Both the position numbers and the translations under genes were made by a program. A stretch of 21,236 bases of DNA from Mariprofundaceae bacterium (GTDB lineage: Bacteria > Pseudomonadota > Zetaproteobacteria > Mariprofundales > Mariprofundaceae), in contig JAUZQT010000178.1 in assembly GCA_030950825.1 (NCBI GenBank), positions 1-21,236 on the forward strand, written 5' to 3'. The notes under the pieces are model-generated. The model was not told the DNA's origin. It saw nothing but the letters and a program-made list of their open reading frames with translations, and made no database searches. The first letter of the stretch is position 1. Each line of letters starts with the position of its first letter. This document shows positions 1 through 7,245 of the stretch, piece by piece.

Positions 1-161
1 GAGTCGTAAGACGAGCCGATAGATGTGCGGGCTTGGGATGATGGAAAAAGCAAATGCTGTTTTGTAATGAAGCAGATACGAATTGGAATAATTATTCGGC
101 ACGAAAGTGCGCCCACGTCCATCGGGTGCTTCTTTGCGAGATAACTTGGAGAACCGATACT

Positions 162-278
162 ATGAAGAAAACGCAAATGACGGTGGGTAAACCACTGGTG
201 CATCTTCAACATGAAAGTAAATTACTTTACCGACATGTACATCGGCTGCAAGTGCGTATCGCAAAGGCAGTGGAAAAA
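162..278 (+). pseudogene. N-terminal remnant of intron-encoded reverse transcriptase/maturase
   Basis: Starts with ATG at 162 and encodes a stretch containing YRHVHRLQVRIAKAV. This is the characteristic beginning of LtrA-like intron-encoded proteins, where 'HVxRLQxRIAKA' is followed by the fingers/palm domains. Homology stops around 278, where sequence resembling the intron's 3' structural domains takes over. The RT, maturase (X) and endonuclease domains are absent. It is a deletion remnant, not a functional protein. The open frame continues to a stop near 360 only by chance. Confidence 0.65.
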
Positions 279-313
279 ACTGCTGGGTCGGTAAAACGGC
301 CTTTGAAGGGCTT

Positions 314-347
314 GAGCTGCTTGCTGGGAAACCCGCACGGGCAGTTC
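314..347 (+). ncRNA. Group II intron domain V (catalytic hairpin)
   Basis: A 34-nt hairpin. The 5' arm GAGCTGC pairs with the 3' arm GCAGTTC (one G-U pair), with a GAAA-type loop and an asymmetric interior. This matches the most conserved part of group II introns. A domain VI-like hairpin (AGAGGGCTG/CAGCCTCT, loop GTGA) follows at about 350-370. Confidence 0.75.
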
Positions 348-381
348 TTAGAGGGCTGGTGACAGCCTCTGGCTACTCGGC

Positions 382-855
382 ATTAGAGATAATCAAAAAA
401 TAGTTATTGAAAATAAAGAATATGATTTATTACCTGAGATTGAAGCACCTTCATTAGAAGAAAAGGCAGACAACCTTTTACTATATCTATTTGGAGAAGA
501 GCCAACGCTTGGGGATAATTTAAATGAGCAATTTACCCTTGTATTTACAGATGATATAATTAACCATGTTAGTGGAAGAAAAAAGGTGCCTGTATTGCAA
601 AATTTCAAATTTGATTCAATTGATAAAAACCAAGCAAGTGGATTAAAAATTTTAGCTATCACTTACAGTAAAAATGTTAATGAAATGTTGTTTGTATTAA
701 ATGACTTTTGCGTAGAAAATAAGAAATATTTAAAGTATAAAAAAGTAGGGAATCACGAGAAATTAGTATTTACAGTTAATGGCTGGGAAAGAGCTGATTT
801 TCTAAATTCAAATAAAAATCCTTCTACTTACAAAAGAGATAAAAAGGAATTAAAA
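382..855 (+). pseudogene. 3' fragment of an AT-rich gene split by the intron
   Basis: An open frame runs from the intron's 3' junction without a plausible start of its own (GTG at 586 is the first conventional start) and continues in phase into the DUF4160 gene. The translation contains PEIEAPSLEEKADNLLLYL near its beginning and VFTVNGWERADFL near its end. This layout, 'EKAD-LLLYL ... GWER', resembles the middle of proteins that carry a C-terminal TIR- or deoxyribosyltransferase-like domain. That comparison is from memory and weak. The expected C-terminal domain after GWER is missing, so both ends look lost: the 5' exon beyond the intron and the 3' domain by deletion or fusion to DUF4160. Base composition is far more AT-rich than the chromosomal core, which suggests transfer. 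Confidence 0.45.
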
Positions 856-1125
856 ATGCCTGCAATATCTATGTTCTATGGAATTGTCATCTATATGTAT
901 TTCATGGACAATAAGCAACATAAACTGCCTCATATTCATGTTAAATACCAAGATCATGAGGTCATTATTGAAATACCGAGTGGTAATACTTTAGAGGGTA
1001 GTATTCCAAAATCAAAAATGAAGCTTTTGAGAGCATAGGTTGAAATACATCAAGAAGAACTCATTGCAGATTGGAATCTTGCTGTTTCTGGGGAACAACC
1101 ATTTAAAATAGATCCTCTGAGGTAA
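856..1125 (+). pseudogene. DUF4160 family protein, interrupted by in-frame TAG
   Basis: ATG at 856 is preceded by AAGGA, eight bases upstream. The frame encodes a DUF4160-like protein: MPAISMFYGIVIYMY, then the family motif HKLPHIHVKYQDHE, then IPSGNTLEGSIPKSKMKLLRA. It stops at TAG (1036-1038). The same frame continues with VEIHQEELIADWNLAVSG up to TAA (1123-1125), which is the normal family C-terminus. The TAG sits where the family usually has Trp (TGG to TAG), so this is a nonsense mutation. DUF4160 and DUF2442 genes are commonly paired in small toxin-antitoxin-like modules of unknown mechanism. Here the partner begins four bases after the ancestral stop. The 60-residue truncated product is probably non-functional. 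Confidence 0.8.
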
Positions 1126-1129
1126 CTTC

Positions 1130-1366
1130 ATGAATCCTAGAATTATAAAAGTTACGCCCACAGAAAATTTTATACTTAAATTGACTTTCAATAATGGAGA
1201 GAAAGGTTTATATGATTGTTCTGAGTTATTAAACTTCGGTGTATTTAAAGAATTACAGGATAAAAATTACTTTAATCTGGCGAAGGTCTTAGATGGTACA
1301 GTTGCTTGGCCTCATGAGCAAGATATTTGTCCTGACACACTATATCTTGATTCAAAAAAATCCTAA
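1130..1366 (+). CDS. DUF2442 domain protein, partner of DUF4160
   Basis: A 78-residue protein of the DUF2442 family, of unknown biochemical function. Typical features are the early RIIKVTP segment, the central FNNGEKGLYDCSELL segment, and the C-terminal motif GTVAWPHEQDICPDTLY. ATG at 1130 follows GAGGT with seven-base spacing, and the gene starts four bases after the ancestral DUF4160 stop, so the two were one operon. The frame is intact although its partner is broken by a stop codon. If the pair is toxin-antitoxin-like, this is the surviving member. The last residues (LDSKKS) differ from the usual ending and lie right beside the junction with the second intron fragment, so the 3' end may have been altered by that insertion. 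Confidence 0.8.
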   Translation: MNPRIIKVTPTENFILKLTFNNGEKGLYDCSELLNFGVFKELQDKNYFNLAKVLDGTVAWPHEQDICPDTLYLDSKKS

Positions 1367-1367
1367 T

Positions 1368-1450
1368 AAGGATAGGGAACTGCTCAAGCAGCCCCCTCCC
1401 ACAGCACCGTACATACGGGTCCGTATACGGCGCCTGACCTGTTATTAACA
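1368..1450 (-). mobile_element. Group II intron 3' end (domains V-VI), truncated
   Basis: Read on the minus strand. Domain V (1404-1433) has arms GCGCCGTA and TACGGTGC pairing around ACGGACCCGTATG. Domain VI (1371-1400) has the hairpin CTGC-TTGA-GCAG with flanking GGGAGGGGG/TTCCCTATCC, ending about five bases from the DUF2442 stop codon. No maturase coding sequence is recognisable further right (1450-1500), so the element is truncated at its 5' side. Its sequence differs from the intron at 1-380, so these are two independent introns in 1.5 kb. Confidence 0.75.
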
Positions 1451-1504
1451 GAGATGTTTCATCGGGCAAATCGAATTCACATCAAGTGTCTACCGAGCCG
1501 TGGC

Positions 1505-1704
1505 TGAATCAATGGGGTCAGATACTATCTTGAGAACTCGTGTCAACTAAAAAAATTCATACCTCATTTTTCCTCACCTTTTGCAGGCGTACTCCACCGT
1601 TAGAATCAAAATTTTCATGGTAAGTTAGCACTGCCCAGATGATGAATCAATGGGTGTCCAAAAACTACTATTTAAAATCAATCGAGTCTGACCCCATTGA
1701 TTCA
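1505..1704. repeat. MITE-like element with 18-bp perfect inverted ends
   Basis: TGAATCAATGGGGTCAGA (1505-1522) and its exact reverse complement (1687-1704) bound a 200-bp segment without a convincing ORF. A third partial copy of the end, TGAATCAATGGG, occurs internally at 1643. A GGGGTCAGA-type end on a short non-coding element suggests a non-autonomous repeat mobilised in trans, for instance by an IS200/RAYT-like transposase. No transposase gene is in the window and no target-site duplication is obvious. Confidence 0.6.
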
Positions 1705-2240
1705 AACACATATGCTAAAAATAAGGAAGCCCTTCAGCGCACCTTAGATGTTCATCAAATCATCCATGTTTGTATGCAAACATTGGACAACTAGTGTCGT
1801 TCCTTCTGTGGCTTTGGGCATCACTGAGGGAGCACTATCTATAAATGATATTTTAACACAGCGTTTCGCATGATTTTTAAAAACACCTTGGGGATGGATA
1901 TGGCTACCCGATGGTTCAGGAATAACTCAAGCCCAGTGCCGAAAAACAGTGGCAAGTATATATCAAATTTCTCATGAGTAGTACCCGATCAATGTGAGTC
2001 ATCACAACGATTTATGAATTATTCAGGTTAGGCTCACTATTTTATAATCCCTTTCCCAAACAGGAAGGGATTAATGTCAGATTGAGATAATCACCAGCTT
2101 TGTTAGCGTTACATGCTGTAAATAAGAAGCATTTCACACGCCACGGAAAAGTTGGTTTCGCAGGCATGAATGAGCACGTCTTCATGAATACGTGCTCGGT
2201 TTGAATTTGCATTGTACAGGAATCAGGGAAAGGGGAATAT
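1705..2240. other. Gene-poor spacer with decayed coding fragments
   Basis: No credible complete gene is visible on either strand. A short plus-strand frame just after the MITE-like element (encoding NKEALQRTLDVHQIIHVC, ending at a TAG near 1793) and another around 1866-1970 look like decayed protein fragments that I cannot assign. A TATAAT hexamer at 2043-2048 lacks a good -35 box. An imperfect hairpin (AATCCCTTTCC / GGAAGGGATT, 2046-2072) lies about 170 bp before the methyltransferase gene. The leader of that gene occupies the last part of the spacer. Confidence 0.5.
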
Positions 2241-2933
2241 ATGACTGAAATGATGAATACCCACGCTACATTAGAAGTAGCTCGACGCAATATGGTTGAA
2301 TATCAAATTCGTTGCTGCAAAGTATTGGATCCTGAGTTACTCGATATGTTGGATCGCATGCCCCGTGAAGACTATACCCCCCCAAATGTCCGTAGCCTCG
2401 CATACATGGAAGGACGTGTTCCTATCAGCTGTGATCAAGAAATGCTTAGCCCCTTACAAGAAGCCAGTATTATGCAGCAATTAAGCCTGCAAGGGCATGA
2501 AAAAATTCTGGAAATTGGTGCGGGAACGGGTTATTTAACCACACTTCTGTCTATGTATGCTGCGGAAGTAACCAGCTGTGAATTATATGCTGAATTAAGT
2601 GAATTATCCCGTAAAAACCTATCCGAACATGCCGTTGAAAATGCAACCGTAGTTCATATCAATGCCATGGACTCTGAAGCAATGAAAAACCATGGCGATA
2701 TAGCCAGTGCTTATGATGTCATTGTGGTCGGCGCATCACTGAACAGCATCCCTGATCACTTCTATGAACTTATGGCTGACGACGCACAGATTATTTCGTT
2801 TCTTGGAAAAAACCCAGTTGTAACTTTAACCCATCAACAAAAGATTAATGGAACCCTTGTTCATACAGGCATGTTTGAAACCTTATTGCAAGATATGGAA
2901 GCCATCCCTGAAAAACGCAAATTTATTTTTTAA
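2241..2933 (+). CDS. Protein-L-isoaspartate O-methyltransferase family protein
   Basis: A 230-residue cytosolic class I SAM-dependent methyltransferase of the PCMT family. Family members methylate isoaspartyl residues in damaged proteins with S-adenosylmethionine. Visible features are an N-terminal helical region with MVEYQIR and MPREDYTP, the segment QEMLSPLQEASIMQQL that corresponds to the PCMT substrate-loop region, SAM motif I LEIGAGTGYLT (about residues 91-101), the acidic ribose-binding end of strand 2 (SCELYAE), and DVIVVGASLNSIP (motif II). The canonical 'SQPxxVA' stretch is diverged, so it may be a subfamily member with a different substrate. ATG at 2241 follows AGGGG at good spacing. 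In several proteobacteria this subfamily sits next to tolC; here it is monocistronic and followed by a dispersed palindromic repeat. Confidence 0.8.
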   Translation: MTEMMNTHATLEVARRNMVEYQIRCCKVLDPELLDMLDRMPREDYTPPNVRSLAYMEGRVPISCDQEMLSPLQEASIMQQLSLQGHEKILEIGAGTGYLTTLLSMYAAEVTSCELYAELSELSRKNLSEHAVENATVVHINAMDSEAMKNHGDIASAYDVIVVGASLNSIPDHFYELMADDAQIISFLGKNPVVTLTHQQKINGTLVHTGMFETLLQDMEAIPEKRKFIF

Positions 2934-2944
2934 GGAATGGGAAT

Positions 2945-3030
2945 TAGCCACATTATTCATGAAGCGTCGTGATGATTTCGCCTGCCTTCGGTCACCTGCA
3001 GGCAGGCGTATTTGTGAATAATGCGGCTAG
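2945..3030 (-). repeat. Dispersed palindromic repeat, short copy
   Basis: An imperfect inverted repeat: TAGCCACATTATTCA (2945-2959) pairs with TGAATAATGCGGCTA (3015-3029) with one mismatch. An inner stem CGCCTGCC/GGCAGGCG lies within it. On the minus strand its arms match the element at 9636-9801: GCATTATTCACAAAT on one side, and ATCATCACG followed by TTCATGAATAATG on the other. The interiors differ in sequence and length. It sits in the convergent spacer between the methyltransferase gene and queC, where it could also end transcription from both sides. Confidence 0.7.
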
Positions 3031-3092
3031 GATTTCGCAATGTCGTGATCACTACATAAGAGTCTCGAAAAAATAAATCTGACTCATTTATT

Positions 3093-3788
3093 TTATGGTA
3101 ATAAGGGATCTTTTTTTCCAAGGGCTGCAAAACCATCCTGTCTAAAGCGGCAAGAGTCGCAATGCTCACAAGGCATGCCTTGATCATCAGGATCATAACA
3201 AGAGCGGGTTAAGCTGTAGTCCACCCCCAGCTTTAATCCCATGGCAATAATTTCTGATTTATCCAGCGTGATTAAAGGTGCCACCACCTCCAGTCCACTA
3301 CCCTCAACACCCGATTTGGTGCCCAAAAGTGCCGTTTTTGCAAAAGCATTTAAAAATTCAGCACGACAATCTGGATAACCCGAATAATCAACAACGTTCG
3401 CACCAATCACTATTTTCTCGGCTTGCACGGTTTCTGCCAATCCAGCAGCTAAAGAAAGAAATACGAGATTTCGTGCAGGGACATACGTTACTGGTATATC
3501 ACTTTTGTCTGCACCATCTTTTGGCACATCCATATTTGAAGTTAATGCAGAGCCGCCAATCACTGGCAAGTCCACCGCAATCACTCTGTGGTCTTTTATA
3601 CCATAAAAACCTGCAATAACTGCTGAAGCTTCAATTTCAATACGGTGCCGTTGACCATAGTCAAAAGCTAAGGTGGTGCATTGCCAACCCTTTTCGCGCA
3701 CAGCCCAAGCCAAAGCAGTTGCTGAATCCAAGCCACCCGACAACAGCACGACAGCATTTATTTTATGATTAGCTGCTTCTTTATCCAC
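3093..3788 (-). CDS. queC: 7-cyano-7-deazaguanine synthase QueC
   Basis: ATP-dependent conversion of 7-carboxy-7-deazaguanine to preQ0, a step towards queuosine in tRNA. Seen: the PP-loop AVVLLSGGLDSATAL (SGGLDS at residues 17-22), the family motifs FDYGQRHRIE and TYVPARNLVF, and four zinc-ligand cysteines near the C-terminus (C197, C207, C210, C213 in CYDPDDQGMPCEHCDSC). With the GTG at 3788 the protein has 231 residues, normal for the family. AGGAA lies five bases before this GTG; another GTG at 3800 has no ribosome-binding site. It starts 13 bases after the queE stop, so the two genes are co-transcribed. A longer frame reaching into queE is possible but has no family support. Confidence 0.93.
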   Translation of the reverse strand: MDKEAANHKINAVVLLSGGLDSATALAWAVREKGWQCTTLAFDYGQRHRIEIEASAVIAGFYGIKDHRVIAVDLPVIGGSALTSNMDVPKDGADKSDIPVTYVPARNLVFLSLAAGLAETVQAEKIVIGANVVDYSGYPDCRAEFLNAFAKTALLGTKSGVEGSGLEVVAPLITLDKSEIIAMGLKLGVDYSLTRSCYDPDDQGMPCEHCDSCRFRQDGFAALGKKDPLLP

Positions 3789-3801
3789 CCCATTCCTCAC
3801 A

Positions 3802-4446
3802 TCACACACCTGTTTTCTCTGCTCCCCAAATAACTTTATGCATTTGCAATTGCATACGAACAGGCAGCTTGTCTTGTAAAATCCAAGCACACAAATCCTC
3901 AGCATTCAATTGCCCCCAGCATGGCGACAATAAAATTGTTGCTGAAGTATCCTTTAGCCGTTCGTGTATTATCTGCCTACACCATTCATAATCAAGCTGG
4001 TCTTTTAATACAAATTTAATTTCATCATGTGCATGCAGGTGCTGTATATTTTGCCAATGGTTGCGTTGTTCTTCGCCACTGCCAGGCGTTTTTATATCCA
4101 TAATTTTTCGTACTGCAACGGGCACAGACTTTATACTCAATGCACCCGATGTTTCAAGCTGCACTGTGACACCCGTATCCAATAATTTCTGCAATAATAA
4201 AAGACAATTTTTTTGTACCAAAGGCTCACCGCCTGTTACCAAGACCAATGGGCTTTCCCAGATAGCCACTTGCGTCAGGACATCATCCATGCCCATGGCA
4301 GACCCACTGTCAAAGGGAATCGCTTGCAGTGTATCGCAATAAGTACAACGTAAAGGGCAGCCAGCTAGGCGAATAAAGGTGCAAGGAACACCAGCCAATG
4401 TACTCTCACCTTGAATGCTTTGATAAATTTCATGAATGTTAATCAT
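3802..4446 (-). CDS. queE: 7-carboxy-7-deazaguanine synthase QueE (radical SAM)
   Basis: A radical SAM enzyme that converts 6-carboxytetrahydropterin to 7-carboxy-7-deazaguanine, the step before QueC. The 214-residue protein has INIHEIYQSIQGES and GVPCTFIRLAGC at the N-terminus. The CxxxCxxC iron-sulphur motif is C30, C34 and C37 (CPLRCTYCDT), and the GGEP SAM-binding motif occurs in VTGGEPLVQ. The C-terminus ends in HKVIWGAEKTGV. The CxxxCxxC spacing is the canonical one. Immediately upstream is cpoB (36-bp gap), downstream queC; this arrangement behind the Tol-Pal genes is known from Pseudomonas and relatives. The queD and folE genes for earlier steps are not in the window. Confidence 0.93.
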   Translation of the reverse strand: MINIHEIYQSIQGESTLAGVPCTFIRLAGCPLRCTYCDTLQAIPFDSGSAMGMDDVLTQVAIWESPLVLVTGGEPLVQKNCLLLLQKLLDTGVTVQLETSGALSIKSVPVAVRKIMDIKTPGSGEEQRNHWQNIQHLHAHDEIKFVLKDQLDYEWCRQIIHERLKDTSATILLSPCWGQLNAEDLCAWILQDKLPVRMQLQMHKVIWGAEKTGV

Positions 4447-4482
4447 ATTTATAAGTCAGCTATAACTTTGAATATAGGGCGA

Positions 4483-5304
4483 TTAATTAATTGTTTTTTT
4501 GCTTTGCGGCCCAGATAACCGTAATTTAGCATCCTTCGCCGATTTTGATTGAGGTGCCTCTTCAATCAGGCGTTGCCACACAGCCTTGGCATCACCAATG
4601 CGTTTGAGTTGTTCATAGGTAATACCCAGCTTCAACAGTCCTATTTGGTATTTACTGCTTTTCGGATACTGTTTTGCCAATATTTGAAACGATTCAGAGG
4701 CAGCTAAAAATTTACTATTGGCCAACAAACTTTCGCCCAGCCAGTAATAGGCCTGATCAGCATATTCACCATTTGGATATGCACCTAAAAAAGTCTGAAA
4801 TGATACAATCGCTTCATCATAACGTCCGCTTTTCAATGCGAGATATGCAGCAGTATAATCATTCTTTTCTGCTGGTTGATAAGCTGCCTTTTTTATGCGC
4901 TTTGTGGTAATGACGGCCTGTTTAATGTCCGAATCAATTTTATCCAATTTTTTTACCAACGCCGATCTTTTAATGGCTTTTTGTACAACAGCAGCTTGTT
5001 TCGCTTCTTTTTCAACATGCTCTTGCTGTTTACTTTGTGCTTCAAGCGTTGCTTTCATCGCATCAATGGCTGATAACTGCTGTGCAACTGTCTTTTCCAA
5101 CTCAAACAGGCGTTTATCAAACAGCTCTGAATGTTCGTGCAACTGCCGCTGAGTGTCACTGACATTCTTCAGCGATTGCAATACCAAGGTTTTATCATCC
5201 TGCCAAGCAGCGGTTTCCTTTCCAGCGCAGCCAGTCAGCCCCAGTATCAACAGACAAACAGGTACACAAAAAACAGCCATCGGAAAAACCGATGGCTGCT
5301 TCAT
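4483..5304 (-). CDS. cpoB: Cell division coordinator CpoB (YbgF), Tol-Pal associated
   Basis: A periplasmic TPR protein that links Tol-Pal constriction with peptidoglycan synthesis at the septum. I place the start at ATG 5304 (273 residues), giving a clean signal sequence MKQPSVFPMAVFCVPVCLL followed by the lipobox-like GLTGCAG. The ribosome-binding site is weak, as in a coupled gene (19 bp after pal). Next comes a charged heptad-like coiled coil, from about LQSLKNVSDTQRQLHEHSELF through the Lys/Gln-rich stretch, which is the trimerisation region. Three TPR units follow, beginning at DYTAAYLALKSGRYDEAI and including NGEYADQAYYWLGESLL. The lipobox cysteine is unusual, because CpoB is normally a soluble periplasmic protein. 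This copy may be membrane-anchored. Confidence 0.88.
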   Translation of the reverse strand: MKQPSVFPMAVFCVPVCLLILGLTGCAGKETAAWQDDKTLVLQSLKNVSDTQRQLHEHSELFDKRLFELEKTVAQQLSAIDAMKATLEAQSKQQEHVEKEAKQAAVVQKAIKRSALVKKLDKIDSDIKQAVITTKRIKKAAYQPAEKNDYTAAYLALKSGRYDEAIVSFQTFLGAYPNGEYADQAYYWLGESLLANSKFLAASESFQILAKQYPKSSKYQIGLLKLGITYEQLKRIGDAKAVWQRLIEEAPQSKSAKDAKLRLSGPQSKKTIN

Positions 5305-5323
5305 ACGCAATTGCAGGGTGGTA

Positions 5324-5827
5324 TTAACGACTAACAATGTCCGCGTGACGATTCTGAGCCCAGCATGCTTCACCAGTACCTGAGCAAGCTACACGTTCTT
5401 CACCAAATGATACGGTATCAATACGATTTACAGAAACGCCGCGAGCCGTCAAAAAGGCTTTCACGCTATCGGCACGCTCTTGACCCAATGCAAGGTTGTA
5501 TTCACGACTGCCACGTTGATCACAATTTCCCTCAATAGTGACAGAAACAGCACCATGATCATTCAACCATGCAGCGTAAGCACCCAAAGTGGCGCTTCCA
5601 GCAGCATCCAGCACAGCACTATCAAAAGCAAAATAAACGGAATTTGAAGCAGGCTTTGTAGCCAATGATTTTACTGCATGTGTTGATGGCACATGTGTTG
5701 TTGCTGAGTGCGCTGTTCCTGAGTGTGTTTTAGTCGTACCAGCAGTATCTACTTTATGACTACTACAACCACTCACCAACAAAGCAAATCCAGCCAACCC
5801 CACGAAAAGCAATTTGTTCAATTTCAT
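5324..5827 (-). CDS. pal: Peptidoglycan-associated lipoprotein Pal
   Basis: An outer-membrane lipoprotein that binds peptidoglycan through an OmpA-like domain and interacts with TolB. The 167-residue protein starts at ATG 5827 with GGGAGGAA just upstream. The signal peptide is MKLNKLLFVGLAGFALLVSGC with lipobox VSGC. A Ser/Thr/His-rich linker follows (rich in the pattern THS/AHS), then the OmpA-C domain: VYFAFDSAVLD, IEGNCDQRGSREYNLALGQ and RIDTVSFGEERVACSG. The NCDQRGSREYN segment is the diaminopimelate-binding region of Pal. A longer in-frame start (5869) has no signal peptide. It is the second gene of the tolB-pal-cpoB-queE-queC series and lies 155 bp from tolB, so it may also have its own promoter. 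Confidence 0.95.
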   Translation of the reverse strand: MKLNKLLFVGLAGFALLVSGCSSHKVDTAGTTKTHSGTAHSATTHVPSTHAVKSLATKPASNSVYFAFDSAVLDAAGSATLGAYAAWLNDHGAVSVTIEGNCDQRGSREYNLALGQERADSVKAFLTARGVSVNRIDTVSFGEERVACSGTGEACWAQNRHADIVSR

Positions 5828-5982
5828 TCGTTCCTCCCTAAAATAAGATGCCCTAATAATCGTCTGCATTGAACACCAAAGTTCAGAAACTGTCCAGTTT
5901 CATGATACCACCAGTGCGTCATATACAAAATTTAGCCATATCATGCATATTTATTACTCATATTCAATACCGAATATTGCCG

Positions 5983-7245
5983 TTAATAATGAGACCACGA
6001 AGGATCCGAAGCATCCTGATTTGCAGCCGTGATAGGTACAGCTTCCCCACCCCAACTTGGCACACGATAAACCCGTCTTCTACCATGCTCTTCGACTGAA
6101 TAAAGTAACATTTGACCATTGGGAGACCAAGATGGTGATTCAATAGCCTGAGCCGTTGCTAAATAGCGCACATCACTTCCATCCACACGCGCAGTTGCCA
6201 AGGCATACTTCCATTTTTTCTTGGTAATAAAGGCAATTCGACTCCCTAGGGGGGACCATACTGGAGAGGTGTTGTACGAGCCTTTCAAGCTAATACGTTG
6301 TGCTTTTCCACCATTCACGGGCATACGATAAATTTGAGGCGAGCCTGAACGATTACTGCCAAAGGCAATCCATTTACCATCCGCTGACCATGTCGGTGTC
6401 GTATCAATGCCACGGTAATGTGTCAATTGCTTCCAGCTTTTGTTATTTCGATCATAAATATGAATATTGGAATTGCCTGTCCAAGACAGTGTTGCGGCGA
6501 TATAACGGCCATCAGGGGAATATTCTGGTGTACTGTTCAAGCCTTGAAAACGCCCAAAAGCATGGCGCTTGCCCGTAAGTAGATCAAAGGTTTCAAGGCG
6601 AGGGCGATTACCAACATAGGTGTTTAATGCCACAAAACGCCCGTCTGGCGACCAGTCTGGTGACAACAAAAGGGTAAAGTCTTTGCCTACTGCCTGAAGA
6701 TTGTAACCATCCTGATCCATATACATTAAATCAGATTTATTTCCATGTTTTGTCACGTAAAGTATTTGACTGGAAAAGTGTCCTGGAATATTCAAGATAG
6801 ATTGATAAATTCTATCAGATAATTGATGCGCCAAACGCCGCAATCCATCTTTTGGCACTTCAAACCCTTGAGTCAAGATTTGCTTACCTTGAAAGGGCTG
6901 GTGAACCTGTAAATCAACATGCCAAACCGTTGCCTTTTCAGTTAACCTGCAAAGCACCAGTACATTGGCAGCAATCACTCGCCAGTCTGTATAATCAATA
7001 CCTTGAAAGGCCTCATCCGCAAATACCAAGAAGCCCATAGGATTTAACATGCGAAAGGACTGACTTGATTCTAGGTCATTTTGAATGACCCCCCTTAACA
7101 GAGCTTGTTGTTTTTCCTGTTCAGGCAGTCCATCAATCAAGAGCGCTACATTCAAGGGCTTATAGTCAGATTGAAAAATATCAAACTCGACAGCATGGCT
7201 AAGTTGAGAAGTAAGAAGTAAAGATAAAAATAATAATTTCCGCAT
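5983..7245 (-). CDS. tolB: Tol-Pal system beta-propeller protein TolB
   Basis: A periplasmic protein that links Pal to the inner-membrane TolQRA motor. The 420-residue length is normal. The start at 7245 gives a short Sec signal peptide (MRKLLFLSLLLTSQLSHA). An N-terminal alpha/beta domain includes PLNVALLIDGL, IIQ-type helices and YTDWRVIAANVLVLC. From about residue 190 onward there are repeated WD40-like (PD40) units: SPDWSPDGRFVALNT, STPEYSPDGRYIAA, TTPTWSADGKWIAFGSNRSG, TSPVWSPLGSRIAF and ESPSWSPNGQMLLYS, with DPSWSHY at the very end. In most proteobacteria tolB follows tolQ-tolR-tolA; here it begins the series, divergent from a phosphohexomutase gene. The ribosome-binding site is weak. 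Confidence 0.95.
   Translation of the reverse strand: MRKLLFLSLLLTSQLSHAVEFDIFQSDYKPLNVALLIDGLPEQEKQQALLRGVIQNDLESSQSFRMLNPMGFLVFADEAFQGIDYTDWRVIAANVLVLCRLTEKATVWHVDLQVHQPFQGKQILTQGFEVPKDGLRRLAHQLSDRIYQSILNIPGHFSSQILYVTKHGNKSDLMYMDQDGYNLQAVGKDFTLLLSPDWSPDGRFVALNTYVGNRPRLETFDLLTGKRHAFGRFQGLNSTPEYSPDGRYIAATLSWTGNSNIHIYDRNNKSWKQLTHYRGIDTTPTWSADGKWIAFGSNRSGSPQIYRMPVNGGKAQRISLKGSYNTSPVWSPLGSRIAFITKKKWKYALATARVDGSDVRYLATAQAIESPSWSPNGQMLLYSVEEHGRRRVYRVPSWGGEAVPITAANQDASDPSWSHY

Larger units (their letters stand above)
1..380 (+). mobile_element. Group II intron remnant, 3' portion (IEP mostly deleted)
   Basis: The 3' portion of a bacterial group II intron that begins left of the window. Seen directly: a GCAC-GAAA-GTGC tetraloop hairpin (99-110) of the kind found in the catalytic core; a reverse-transcriptase N-terminus (162-278); a domain V-like hairpin (314-347) whose GAGCTGC and GCAGTTC arms pair; and a domain VI-like hairpin (about 350-370). 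The 3' splice junction lies near 379-382. Nearly all of the intron-encoded protein is missing, so about 120 nt of coding remnant runs almost directly into the domain IV/V region. It could only move or splice with maturase supplied in trans. The exon downstream is an open AT-rich reading frame, so the intron probably splits a gene. Confidence 0.75.

Noticed and set aside
107..114. GTGCGCCC as the 5' end of the left group II intron
   Set aside because: Only about 55 bases would separate it from the maturase start, too few for domains I-III, and the GTGC is the 3' arm of a GCAC-GAAA-GTGC hairpin. The intron more likely begins left of the window.
393..662. Minus-strand 89-residue open frame opposite the split AT-rich gene
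   Set aside because: Composition-driven shadow; the plus frame has better family-like motifs.
1036..1038. Programmed read-through or pyrrolysine at the DUF4160 TAG
   Set aside because: A single substitution from TGG explains it, the Trp is usual in the family, and no recoding element or pyrrolysine genes are seen.
1272..1469. Minus-strand 65-residue open frame
   Set aside because: It runs through intron domains V and VI and into the opposite strand of DUF2442; no codon or family support.
2957..3196. Minus-strand 79-residue ORF over the queC 3' end and the repeat
   Set aside because: It overlaps queC in another frame and crosses a palindromic repeat; no recognisable features.
3789..3905. 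N-terminal extension of QueC overlapping queE
   Set aside because: The extension is rich in Cys and Leu without family similarity and is the out-of-frame 3' end of queE; a GTG with AGGAA gives the normal length.
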